A stretch of DNA of 64,000 bases from positions 66,043,274 through 66,107,273 of the forward strand of contig CM036758.1 in assembly GCA_020796225.1 (NCBI GenBank), given 5' to 3'. The notes beneath the pieces are model-generated. The model did no database searches. It was not told where the DNA came from and worked only from the letters and a program-made list of their open reading frames with translations. How positions within the stretch are numbered: the stretch's first letter is position 1; each line of letters starts with the position of its first letter. The position numbers and the translations under genes were made by a program. This DNA is from Arion vulgaris. Lineage: Eukaryota > Mollusca > Gastropoda > Stylommatophora > Arionidae. Below, in pieces: positions 10,561 through 20,254 of this stretch.

Positions 10561-12100
10561 TTTGATATAAAATATGAGAGAAGTTTCGTGTTGCTTCATA
10601 TGTGTATGACCAGCTTGTGCCTGAAACACATCTTTCACCGATTCTGTGTAGTGAGCTTAAATATATTTGTCTAAAATATGTGTTGTTTGTCATTGTGCTA
10701 GTTTGTATGTAGTCCACGAGCAGGGTATGCTTTACTACACAAGACATTTCCAGATCCTTCATACTCTGGCTCAAAGGCCTGAGTTCTAGCTCATATAATC
10801 TTGCTCGACAACTGCGGCAATCGAATAATGTCTCGGCTTATCAAGGTTGAGTGATGCTGAAACAGCTTTCGCTGAAACCAGTTATTGTAGATCCGATAAA
10901 CTCATACGTAGGTGGGGTTAACACTAACTAAGTCGCTGCGCTAAGGGCTAAGTATGATCAGCATTCACACAATTGAAATCGGAACGATCTACAAACTATC
11001 TAGAAAATCGTAATAAAACTCTAACATTCTATTTTGCGTATTGATAACAAAAGCTTGTAACGGAAGATCTCAAATAGTATTCTTTAACATTTCTCGCATA
11101 AAGATCCTCACTATGTGTCATATGTTTAAACAGGGGCATTTATTAGCACTCTGCAGCCTCCGACAGTAGATACGCTATGCATGGCTTACGTCAGGTCTTA
11201 CATAGGCAGCGTTCTCAAAGCATGGTCTCACTGGTTATGGAGGACCACGCCTTCAGCGCGACGTGCATTTGATACATTATTCAAATTGTTTGAAACAAGA
11301 GACTGGCTGGTATTCAATCACACGATATATTGCTACATTAAACCATGTTTGAGACACATTTTAACAACGGAGTCGCTAGTAATTTCACTCGATAACAACT
11401 TTGTCTGACGACGCTCGACAACAGTTTGTGTCTGACGGGTATCGCGCATAAATTACCATACAGTTTGTGACGTCAATGTTTTAAAGATTGAGTCATCTCT
11501 GAAAATATCTTTAAACTGTTCGGGACATGAATGTCACATTTACCCAAATAGGTTCATCTAAACACGGCAACAGTTTGCCTCGGATAGGTACTTACATTTG
11601 AAACGTTTTGCAGTCAACAGAAAATTTCGACGATTGATCATTTTTCAGAATCTGCCATTACATTCCCATTTCGAGACAGAAACCTAACTCATTAGTCAGA
11701 CTGCGAATATCACTGTCTTTTACAGGTCAGCTGGCGCTTGTTATTTGCTAATATCTCACCTGAGTAGCGAACAGTTGGATGTCCATGAAAAAACAATGTG
11801 AAATGATACACAGTTCGATTTTGTTTATCCACTCATCTACTTTAATATGTCCTTGAACTCAAACGCATCTGTACGTTAATTGTGCTTTAAATCAATTAGT
11901 ATCATCCTGTTTACATTATGCCAATCAGATTCATTTGTCAAAGCGATGAGTATTTCGACTTAAGTCGCGTATTGATTTGTAACACATATTTCAAATTCAT
12001 CCATTCAGATTGAACACAAAATTACCACTGTTTTCAGATAATAAATGAAAGCAAATTTGAAGCTGATTTAAACCATAGAGTCGTTTCGTTAGATGATCAA
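10500..12100 (-). pseudogene. Degraded left-arm copy of the family B DNA polymerase
   Basis: Reverse-complement match to 14400-16140. Recognisable blocks include the mirror of the fingers/palm region (11200-11300) and text matching the motif-B neighbourhood. Dozens of 1-10 base deletions relative to the right arm leave no useful frame. Differences are mostly deletions rather than substitutions. Confidence 0.7.
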
Positions 12101-12158
12101 TGTATCATACAGCAACATGCACATAGACATACACAGTACATTACATATAGACATTAAA

Positions 12159-12760
12159 TTACATACTACATACAACATATACAGGCTTAAACAGTAATAT
12201 TTTAGACGAATGAATGTAAAAATAACAATAATTGTTGGTCTTTTTCATCCTTTTTTTTAACAACATTAAACATATTATAAGGTGTCTATTCTCGTCGTTT
12301 TCTTGTTGCTTCAACTTGTGATAGTCGATGTCAGTTTGAAGTGTCAGCGAGATGTCCATCACGGGTCTAAAGTTTTTAGAATCGAGGCCCGGTGTGTTGT
12401 ACGAACAACAGCAACTAGTGCTAGCTCGGCGCATCTCAGAGGCCATTAGACAGAGTTCGTTGTATCACGCAGAGGGGCAGTTCTTCAAAGTTACGCTCAC
12501 TCGGCTAGACTCGTCTCTGTAAGGCTAGAGGTTTTGAAATCGACAAGATAACGTTATTCCATATTGGTTGGAAACTTTAGATGTGTTCACCAGATGAAGT
12601 GAGATGCAGCTCTCATAACAGTTTACAGAAACGGCTTTCAGACAGGGCCAGCGGTTTAATCATTATTGCCCGGCTTGTAAACAGTATTTCAGAAAATGTC
12701 GCATCTGGTAATCTGAATACACTGCAGGTCGGTTCGACGAGCTGGCTCTTATACCCAGAT
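12159..12760 (-). pseudogene. Degraded left-arm copy of the PC4-like ORF
   Basis: A 95-residue minus frame (12159-12446) includes NTPGLDSKNFRPV, matching the right-arm ORF near its C-terminus. The rest is scattered over frames by small deletions. The mirror of the right-arm TATA-like motif is at about 12750, reduced to a shorter form. Confidence 0.65.
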
Positions 12761-12799
12761 GGAGTAAACATGTTCATCTTCAGTTTAATTGTCAGTTAG

Positions 12800-13097
12800 T
12801 TAAAGTGTCCAGACTTTATTGAGTAGTTATTGTAAGAGCAGACCTGTTTGTCATATGGTTTTATCAAACGGAGAAAATCATCATGCCTGCGGGGCACGAG
12901 AATGCATAGTACGCGTTGATTTCATCGCAGCTCATCAAGATGAAATATAGCGTATAGATATAGTATCAAGCACATCCTGTATATACGGTGATAAACATTG
13001 TCATTGGAATTAGCGTGATAAGTTGTCATATCCAGATATGGTATCCAAACGAATCAAACATTCAAAGGTACAATTCCGTTGAATACAGACCAATCCA
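12800..13097 (-). pseudogene. Degraded left-arm copy of the adenain-like protease
   Basis: Mirror of 13155-13484 with many small deletions. The segment containing the catalytic Cys block in the right arm is shortened here, so it cannot encode the enzyme. Confidence 0.65.
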
Positions 13098-13484
13098 ACC
13101 AAAGCCTGCGGGTTTGTCATAAATACTGACCGCAGTAACCAGCCGGGCTCTCACTGGATTGGTCTGTATTACAACGGAATTGGTACCTTTGAATACTTTG
13201 ATTCGTTTGGATTACCGCCAATTAATACGGATATTACCAACTTTATCACGCGTAATTCCAATAGACAATGTGTATACAACCCACGTATATTACAGGATGT
13301 GCTTAGCAATGCTTGTGGTCTATACGCTATATATTTCATCTTGATGAAAGCTCGCGGTGGAACAATGCAACGCGTACTAATGCCATTCTCGGCACCGCCG
13401 CGCAGACAACACGTCAATGATCGAATTGTTCTCCGTTTGATAAAACCATATATGACCAAAACGGGTCTGCATACTTTACAATAA
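13083..13484 (+). pseudogene. Adenain-like cysteine protease, N-terminally truncated
   Basis: The frame is open from just after a stop at 13080-13082 to the stop at 13482-13484. Visible family features are the catalytic His in SHWIGLYY (13152), an acidic residue in EYFDSFG (Asp at 13200) and the nucleophile in NACGLYAIYF (Cys at 13314). That order and context fits the adenovirus maturation protease/Ulp1-like fold used by Polintons and adintoviruses to process capsid proteins. The N-terminal part lies beyond the fold-back point and has been lost; the reading frame instead enters the left arm. The C-terminus looks complete. The next gene starts about 137 bp downstream in the same direction. The product would lack its start and N-terminal residues, so I class it as broken. 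Confidence 0.8.
13098..13154 (+). other. Unique loop of the palindrome
   Basis: This 57-bp spacer has no mirror. On the plus strand it is in frame with the right-arm protease and encodes the segment leading to the catalytic His, including ACGFVINTD. It is therefore authentic element sequence belonging to the right arm, as expected when one strand folds back on itself. Confidence 0.75.
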
Positions 13485-13564
13485 CTACTCAATAAAAGTC
13501 TGGACACCTTTAACCTAACTGACCAATTAAAACAAGTATGAACATGTTTTACCTCTCATCTGGG

Positions 13565-13602
13565 TATATAAGTAGCCAGCTCAGTCAGACCGACCTGCAG
13601 TT
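13565..13602 (+). promoter_or_regulatory. Candidate core promoter (TATA box and initiator) for the PC4-like gene
   Basis: TATATAAG at 13565-13572 is followed about 33 bp later by an initiator-like GCAGTTG around 13597-13603, just upstream of an in-frame ATG at 13622. This implies the functional start is 13622, not the first upstream ATG at 13538. It is inferred from sequence only. Confidence 0.4.
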
Positions 13603-13621
13603 GTATTCCAGGTTCACCAAG

Positions 13622-14128
13622 ATGCAGACATTTTCTGAAAATACTGTTTACGTAAGCCGAGGCAATGAAATGATTAAACCGCTGGCCACTGGTCTGAAAG
13701 CCGTTTCTGTAAACTGTTATAGAGGGCTGCCTATACTTCACATTCGGAAGTACTTTGGTGAAACACATCTAAAGTTTCCAACCAAATATGGAATAACGTT
13801 ATCATTGTCAGAATTTCAAAACCTTCTAGCCTTACAGAACGAAGTCCTAGCCGAATTTGAGCGGCTAACCCCTATTGAAGAACTACCCAACTACTCTCTG
13901 CGTGATACAACGAACTACTGTCCTAATGGCGCCTCATATGAGTATTCGCCGAGCTACGCACCAGTTGCTAGTTGTTACAGTACAACACCACCGGGCCTCG
14001 ATTCTAAAAACTTTAGACCCGTTGATGAGACTAGTCCACTTCAGCAGACACTTCAAACTGACATCAGACTACCAGCCAAGTTGAAGCAACAGAGAAAAAA
14101 ACGACGAGGAAGAATAGACACCTTATAA
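13622..14128 (+). CDS. Putative PC4-like (ssDNA-binding) protein of the Polinton-like element
   Basis: The open frame starts at 13538, but a TATA-like box sits inside its first codons, so I favour Met29 at 13622, giving about 168 residues. Residues in the first half (around GLPILHIRKYF ... FPTKYGITLSLSEF) resemble the transcriptional coactivator p15/PC4 fold: a beta-strand with an IRKYF-type motif, then a K/R-x-GI-x-L turn and a helix. PC4 domains bind single-stranded DNA, which would fit a protein-primed replicon that exposes displaced strands. The C-terminus is basic (KLKQQRKKRRGR), possibly a nuclear or DNA-binding tail. It is the only gene in the palindrome that is intact in one frame. 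An AATAAA lies just downstream (about 14150). The PC4 assignment is by eye and could be wrong; the intact frame is certain. Confidence 0.55.
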   Translation: MQTFSENTVYVSRGNEMIKPLATGLKAVSVNCYRGLPILHIRKYFGETHLKFPTKYGITLSLSEFQNLLALQNEVLAEFERLTPIEELPNYSLRDTTNYCPNGASYEYSPSYAPVASCYSTTPPGLDSKNFRPVDETSPLQQTLQTDIRLPAKLKQQRKKRRGRIDTL

Positions 14129-14322
14129 TATGTTTAATGTTGTTAAAGTAAATAAAGGATGAAAAAAGACCAAAAATGTATTGTTATTTTTACATTCATT
14201 TCTGTCCTAAAATATTAACTGTTTAAGCCCTGTATGTGTGTATGTATGTATGTAATTTAATGTCTATATGTAATGTACTGTGTATGTCTATAGTGCATGT
14301 ACTGTACTGTATGATACATTGA

Positions 14323-14571
14323 TCATCCTAACAGAAGACCGACTGACTCTAATTGGTTTAAATCAGCTTCAAATATTGCTTTCATTTTATTATCTGAAAA
14401 CAGTGGTAGTTTTTTGTGTTCAAATTCTGAATGGATGAATTTGAAATATGGTGTTACAAAATCAATACACGACTTTAAGTCTAGAAATACTACATCGGCT
14501 AGTTGACAAATGAATTCTTGATTGGCATAATGTAAAAACAGGATTGATACATAGTATTGATTTAAAGACAC
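14323..14571 (-). CDS. Unidentified convergent ORF, 82 residues
   Basis: Minus-strand frame with no recognised domain; hydrophobic N-terminal third (ILFLHYANQEF) and an acidic/aromatic middle (CIDFVTPYFKF). Its stop faces the end of the PC4-like gene and its start overlaps the first readable polymerase codons on the other strand. Either it is the 3' part of a gene cut by a rearrangement near 14520, or it is a chance frame opposite decayed polymerase sequence. I cannot decide between these from one copy. Confidence 0.3.
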   Translation of the reverse strand: MSLNQYYVSILFLHYANQEFICQLADVVFLDLKSCIDFVTPYFKFIHSEFEHKKLPLFSDNKMKAIFEADLNQLESVGLLLG

Positions 14572-16137
14572 AATTCAACGGTAGCGAGATGCGTTTGGGT
14601 TCAAGACATATTAGAGTAGATGGGTGGGATAAACAAAATCGAACTGTGTATCAGTTTCACGGTTGTTTGTTTCATGGACATCCAAACTGTTCACTTACTC
14701 AAGGTAGAGATATTAACCCAATAAATAACAAACCCTTAGCTGACCTGTATAAAAAGACAGTAGATATTCGCGAGTACTTGACTAATGAAGTTAAGGTTTC
14801 TGTCATCGAAATGTGGGAATGTGAATGGCAGATTCTGAAAAAAAAATGATCAATCAGTCAGAAATTTTCTGTTGGCTAGACGCCCAAAACGTTTCAAATG
14901 GCTCTATCACCGAGGCAAAACTAGTTGCCGGTGTTTTAGATGAAACCCTATTTGGGTTGGTAGAGTGTGACATTCATGTCCCAGACAGTTTAAAAGAGTA
15001 TTTTTCAGAGATGACTCCAATCTTTAAAAACATTGACGTCACAAGAGCTGATATAGGTGAATTTATGCGCGATTACGCCGTCAAACACAAACTGTTGTCG
15101 GGCAGTCGTCGAACTTTAATAGTTAGTTATCGAGGTGAAAAATTTTACTAGCGACTCCGTTGTTAAAATGGTATCTCAAACATGGTTTAATTGTTAGCAA
15201 AATATATCGTGTGATTGAATACCAGCCAGTCTCTTGTTTCAAACAATTTGGAGATAGTGTATCAAATGCACGTCGCGCTGGGGATAGAGACGTGGGGTCC
15301 TCCATATCCAGTGAGACCATGAAACTTTAGGAACGCTGCCTATGGTAAGACCTTGACGAATAAGGCCATGCACTTAGACGTATCATACTGTCGGGGGGGC
15401 TGAGACAGGGGTCTTAATAAATAACCCCCTGTTTAAACATATGACGCAAATAGGTGAGGATCTTTATGCGGTAGAAATGTTAAAAAAGAATACTATTTGG
15501 GATCTTCCGTTACAGATAGGCTTTTTTGTTTATCAATACGCAAAATTACGAATGTTAGAGTTTTATTACGATTTTCTAGATAGGTTTGTAGATCGTTCCG
15601 ATTTCCAATTGTGTGAAATGGACACTGATAGCTTATACTTAGCCCTTAGCGCAGCGACATTAGTTGAGGTTGTTAAGCCCCACCTACGTAGTGAGTTTTA
15701 TCAGGTCTACAATAACTGGTTTCCAGCAGAAACTTGTTTACAGCATCACTCAACCTTTATTAGTAGCCAGGGGACCATTAGTTTCGATTGCCCGAGTTGT
15801 CAGGCAAGACAATTATATGAGCTAAGAACTCCAGGCCTTTTCAAGTTAGAATATGAAGGATCTGGAATGGTCTCTTTGTGTAGTAAAACATACCACTGCT
15901 TCGTGGACTACAATAAAACTAGCACCAAGGGTTTGACAAAACAACACAATATTTTAGACAAAAATATATTTTTCGATGTACTCACTACACAAGAATCGCA
16001 GGGTGGAAAGAATGTTGGTTTCAGAACACAAGCTGGGTCAATTTACACATATGAACAACACAGAAACTCTCTCATATTTTTATATCAAACGACAACTACA
16101 ATCAGATAATGTCACTACGATACCTCTATCTATATAA
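14511..16137 (+). pseudogene. Protein-primed-type family B DNA polymerase, C-terminal two thirds, frameshifted
   Basis: Readable across at least four frame segments (about 14511-14849, 14825-15151, 15150-15440, 15441-16109) plus a short final one. Landmarks in order: HGCLFHGHPNC (about 14660), MWECEW (about 14810), a motif-B-like segment around 15315-15360 and motif C MDTDSLY with its first Asp at 15621. Near the C-terminus is a TYEQHRNSL-type segment (about 16050). This is the polymerase class of Polintons/adintoviruses, which replicate linear genomes from terminal proteins. Breaks include one at an A-run near 14840, one at an A/T-run near 15140 and one near 16085. All lie in or near homopolymers or short repeats, so sequencing error is possible. 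The N-terminal exonuclease part is missing or unreadable upstream of 14511. Confidence 0.85.
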
Positions 16138-16168
16138 AACAGTTTATATTAGAGTTACGCACAAAGTG

Positions 16169-16208
<40 letters not shown>

Positions 16209-16542
16209 TTACACTGCCCTATTGTATTTCCATATTTGTTGTATCTCATAACACAACTTATGCACAGATATATACTTGGTGAATCAATAAATTTATATAT
16301 ATGTCTAGCGTTTTGTTATATGTTATTATGTCAATACGTGTTATATGTACTATACCTTGTAAAGGGAAGATAACTCTACCACACACGAAAAAAAAAATGT
16401 TTTCATCTCCCCTTACTATCTTAAAAATTATTGATCAAATTCAACCAATTAATTACTATATATCTTCATGATATATCGATTAGCAGCGGTTTCAACCGCC
16501 AGATAATTGTTTTAATACCTGACATTAACGAACTCCACTACT
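16110..16542. repeat. Right terminal region of palindrome (putative TIR) with (TA)n
   Basis: About 400 bp between the end of the polymerase and the outer terminus CCACTACT at 16542; includes (TA)n at about 16170-16206. The length is within the TIR range reported for Polintons. Confidence 0.7.
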
Positions 16543-16795
16543 CTGATGTTCATAATCTTGCGGAGACATCGAAGGTGAAAGATGTTAAGTCTCCTCTCGT
16601 GTCTTGAGTAGGCTGTAGACTGATAACTAATAACTGACATAGATTTATGAAAGGTGATCACACAATGCTACACGAATTATTATTGCGATTTGAGAACGAA
16701 GGTAATTCAGTCAATCATGGCAAGAAAGTGATTCCATCACCAACATAATGTGTACGTAATTTGTAATTATTAAATGTTGTTTATATTACATTATA
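16543..16795. other. Right flank of the palindrome
   Basis: No match to the left flank (9900-10139) in either orientation and no recognised family. Confidence 0.4.
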
Positions 16796-16799
16796 ATAA

Positions 16800-17110
16800 T
16801 TCTTCTCGTACCGTTTTACTTTACATATGTCCTGCAAGCAATTTCTCCATACCGCTTTGTCCTGGGCAACTCGCCCAATCTTCTCCATAGAACTTAGACC
16901 GATAGTTCTTGCTTCTCTCGGCAAAGTTCGTTTCAGGGTCTCCTTAGGTCATCCTCTCGTTCTCGAACCCTTTGCATCCCACTTCAATGCCTGCTTTGAG
17001 ATTCGTTAATCATTTTTCCTCAAGATGTGTCCAACATATCTCCATCTTCTTCTTATAACAGTTGTTACTAGTGGTTGACCAGACATTTCTTTTGTAGCAG
17101 ACACTTTTGT
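16800..17110 (-). pseudogene. LINE 3' coding end (GRPKET-type tail)
   Basis: Minus-strand frames show an ALKWDAKGSRTRG segment followed by PKETLKRTLPRE and a WRN-like end, matching the tail family at 59830-60185 (plus) and 46440-46680 (minus). Only the terminal coding end is kept. Confidence 0.65.
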
Positions 17111-17417
17111 CTCGTTTTGCCAACACGAAATGAAAGTGTACATATGTGTGTTCATTATTTCCAGTAGTTCATTTTTATGTCCGAATATTATTCAACCCTT
17201 GCTCATTCCATTGTTATTTTTAGATTACAAATCTATTTTTGAATTTTTCATTATCAGTTTGAAATATCTTCATTGCACTCCGGACATGTCCATATGTGCT
17301 CTAATTTCCTTCGCAATATCATTATCATTTCAATTGTTACATCTTGAAAGTAAAAGTACAGTACATTTGCATCTTTGTTTTCATTCTATAGAACAAGCAA
17401 CTGTTAAAGCTGTAGGA
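17111..17417. other. Unassigned lead-in to the 57-bp array
   Basis: A frame open from 17130 continues through the array (359 codons). Its first about 85 residues are hydrophobic and AT-driven, with no motif. The piece near 17270-17310 weakly resembles the SINE F tail, so this is probably not a gene. Confidence 0.35.
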
Positions 17418-18285
17418 AAAAAACAACAAGAAAGATGCACTACAAGCACCCACATAAGAAAACATAAAATTAGAATAAAACAACAAGAAAGATGCACTAC
17501 AAGCACCCACATAAGAAAACATAAAATTAGAATAAAACAACAAGAAAGATGCACTACAAGCACCCACATAAGAAAACATAAAATTAGAATAAAACAACAA
17601 GAAAGATGCACTACAAGCACCCACATAAGAAAACATAAAATTAGAAAAAAACAACAAGAAAGATGCACTACAAGCACCCACAAAAGAAAACATAAAATTA
17701 GAAAAAAACAACAAGAAAGATGCACTACAAGCACCCACATAAGAAAACATAAAATTAGAATAAAACAACAAGAAAGATGCACTACAAGCACCCACAAAAG
17801 AAAACATAAAATTAGAATAAAACAACAAGAAAGATGCACTACAAGCACCCACATAAGAAAACATAAAATTAGAAAAAAACAACAAGAAAGATGCATACAA
17901 GCACCATCAAAAGAAAACATTAAAATTAGAATAAAACAACAAGAAAGATGCACTACAAGCACCCACATAAGAAAACATAAAATTAGAATAAAACAACAAG
18001 AAAGATGCACTACAAGCACCCACATAAGAAAACATAAAATTAGAATAAAACAACAAGAAAGATGCACTACAAGCACCCACATAAGAAAACATAAAATTAG
18101 AATAAAACAACAAGAAAGATGCACTACAAGCACCCACATAAGAAAACATAAAATTAGAATAAAACAACAAGAAAGATGCACTAGTCAAGCACCACATAAG
18201 AAAACATAAAATTAGAATAAAACAACATAGAAAATTCACTACAAGCACCCTCATAAGAAAACATAAAATTAGAATAAAAGTCAAG
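17418..18285. repeat. 57-bp tandem array, about 15 units
   Basis: Unit landmarks: caacaagaaagatgcacta, caagcaccca, aagaaaacataaaattag. Because 57 is a multiple of 3, all frames stay open; the plus frame repeats KQQERCTTSTHIRKHKIRI. Unit variation is mainly ataag/aaaag and aataaa/aaaaaa exchanges. I treat it as a satellite, not a repeat-protein gene. Confidence 0.9.
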
Positions 18286-18289
18286 AAAG

Positions 18290-19425
18290 TATGTCATATA
18301 ATGTCAAAAATAAATGTCATAATAGATGTCAATGAAAATGTCATTAAGATCAATGAAATATGTCACTCTAGATTCAATAAATATGCATATATTTGAAATA
18401 TGTCATTATAGATGTCAATGAAATATGTCATATAGATGTCAATGAAATATGTCATTATAGATGTCAATGAAATATGTCATTATAGATGTCAATGAAATAT
18501 GTCATTATTAGATGTCAATGAAATATGTCATTATAGATGTCAATGAAATATGTCATTATAGATGTCAATGAAATATGTCATTATAGATGTCAATGAAATA
18601 TGTCATTATTAGATGTCAATGAAAATGTAATTTAGATGTCAATGAAAATGTCATTATAGATGTCAATGAAATATGTAATTGTAGATGTCAATGAAATACA
18701 TTATAGATGTCAATGAAATATGTCATTATAGATGTCAATGAAATATGTATTTAGATGTCAATGAAAATGTCATTATAGATGTCAATGAAATATGTCATTA
18801 TAGATGTCAATGAAATATGTCATTATAGATGTCAATGAAATATGTCATTATAGATGTCAATGAAATATGTCATTATAGATGTCAATGAAATATGTCATAT
18901 AGATGCAATGAAAGATGTCATTATAGATGTCAATGAAATATGTCATTATAGATGTCAATGAAATATGTCATTATAGATGTCAATGAAAGATGTCATTATA
19001 GATGTCAATGAAATATGTCATTATAGATGTCAATGAAATATGTCATTATAGATGTCAATGAAAGATGTCATTATAGATGTCAATGAAATATGTATTATAG
19101 ATGTCAATGAAAATGTCATTATAGATGTAATGAAGATGTCATTATAGATGCAATGAATATGTCATATAGATGTCAATGAAGATGTCATTTAGATGTAATG
19201 AAATATGTATTGTAGATGTCAATGAAAATGTCATTATAGATTCAATGAATATGTAATTGTAGATGTCAATGAAAGATGCATTATATGTCAATGAAATATG
19301 TCATTAAGATGTCAATGAAATATGTCATTTAGATGTCATGAAAATGTCATTATAGATTCATGAAATATGTCATGCAGATGTCAATGAAATATGTCATTAT
19401 AGATGTCAATGAATATGCAAATTGC
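18290..19425. repeat. 25-bp tandem array, about 45 units
   Basis: Unit resembles atgtcattatag + atgtcaatgaaat. Many units lack 1-5 bases (for example gtaatttag, gtattatag), a deletion-rich pattern that increases toward the right end. Confidence 0.9.
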
Positions 19426-19924
19426 AATAATGTCTTTTTAAAAAAAACGCATCTTTGCTGGGCATACCTTTATTTTGGGTTTATTTCAACAGATTGGGGG
19501 ATTTCTTTCCTAACGTAACGGCTCTCATATCGACCCAGCTTCAAATGGATGCCAGAGAACAAAGAAATATAGGCAGTCTGCATTATGTTGACCATATGAC
19601 CCCTTTATGTGCCGATGGACAATGAAAAACACGGATCTAACACTATATGCATCATTACACTTCATGGTATAAGAAAAAGATCATTCATGTGTGTTATGAA
19701 ATTGCAAGGAACCCAGGCACGAGTCGTGTTTCGTACAAAAATTAAGAACCAGGTTTTATACTAGTTACAGCCTTGCTATACTTCCAAGTTACAGCCTTGC
19801 CATACTGCAAGTTACAGCCTTGCCATACTTCCAAATCGTGTGATTTAGAAAAAGTCTCGTCTGGCTAACAAATCAAAGAACAACATCGTCTTTGTTGTGA
19901 TGGTGTCTTCTAGAAACACATGTC
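19426..19924. other. Unassigned; short 24-bp triplet repeat
   Basis: Three tandem copies of a roughly 22-24 bp unit (agttacagccttgccatact) lie at about 19762-19835. Nothing else recognised. Confidence 0.5.
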
Positions 19925-20068
19925 TCGCCCGTGTGGTAACAGGGATCCGCAAGGGAAGCAAAGAATAGTACTACGGCGATCTATAAGGCATGTCAAAAGT
20001 TGCGACTGATGTAGGACCTAGGGAAGCTACTATAGTAAATAAAAGGCGTGGCAGAAATCGGAGGTTAG
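19925..20068 (+). repeat. SINE family A, 5' half
   Basis: Starts gcccgtgtggtaacagg, then agcaaagaatagtac, a mutated core (gcatgtcaaaagttgcgac), ggacctagggaagctac and taaataaaaggcg, then stops where SINE F sequence begins. Confidence 0.65.
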
Positions 20069-20069
20069 A

Positions 20070-20245
20070 TACTCACTTCTAACTCCAATGGTACCCAATA
20101 CATTCCCCGCATTGAGCAATAGAAATATAGATCTTCCAGAGATACCGGAACTATCTAAGTTAAATTGTGCACCTAGTCCTATCGGAGACGGACGAGAAAA
20201 CGTAGGTTTGGTGTTAAAGTTGGACGCTGTAAAATTACCATCCTC
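20070..20245 (+). repeat. SINE family F, central segment
   Basis: Shares cctagtcctatcggagacgg and acgagaaaacgtaggt with 42085-42170 and 20670-20760. The following LINE (minus) begins abruptly. Confidence 0.6.
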
Positions 20246-20254
20246 TTGTTCTTT

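Larger units (their letters stand above)
10140..16542. mobile_element. Palindromic half-Polinton (adintovirus-like) element
   Basis: Arms 10140-13097 and 13155-16542 are reverse complements around a 57-bp unique loop. Both outer ends carry the same terminus (AGTAGTG... on the left, ...CCACTACT on the right), and the flanks beyond it do not match. Each arm holds, from loop outward: adenain-like protease, a PC4-like ORF, a family B DNA polymerase and about 400 bp of terminal sequence with a (TA)n run. The right arm keeps readable genes; the left is a deletion-rich copy 430 bp shorter. The AG start and the PolB-proximal end are in line with Polinton termini. No capsid, ATPase or integrase gene is seen, so half of a typical element is missing. 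No 6-bp target duplication was found. Confidence 0.82.

Noticed and set aside
13169..13507. Minus-strand 112-codon ORF opposite the protease
   Set aside because: Antisense shadow of the adenain-like frame, which has recognisable catalytic motifs.
10140..16542. Pure sequencing artefact (adapter-skipped palindrome) as the explanation
   Set aside because: Not excluded, but less favoured: the mirror stops at matching terminal sequences on both sides with unrelated flanks, and the 57-bp loop is genuine coding sequence.
17337..18284. Cys/Phe-rich minus-strand ORFs across the 57-bp array
   Set aside because: Mirror of the same repeat; no start context or family.
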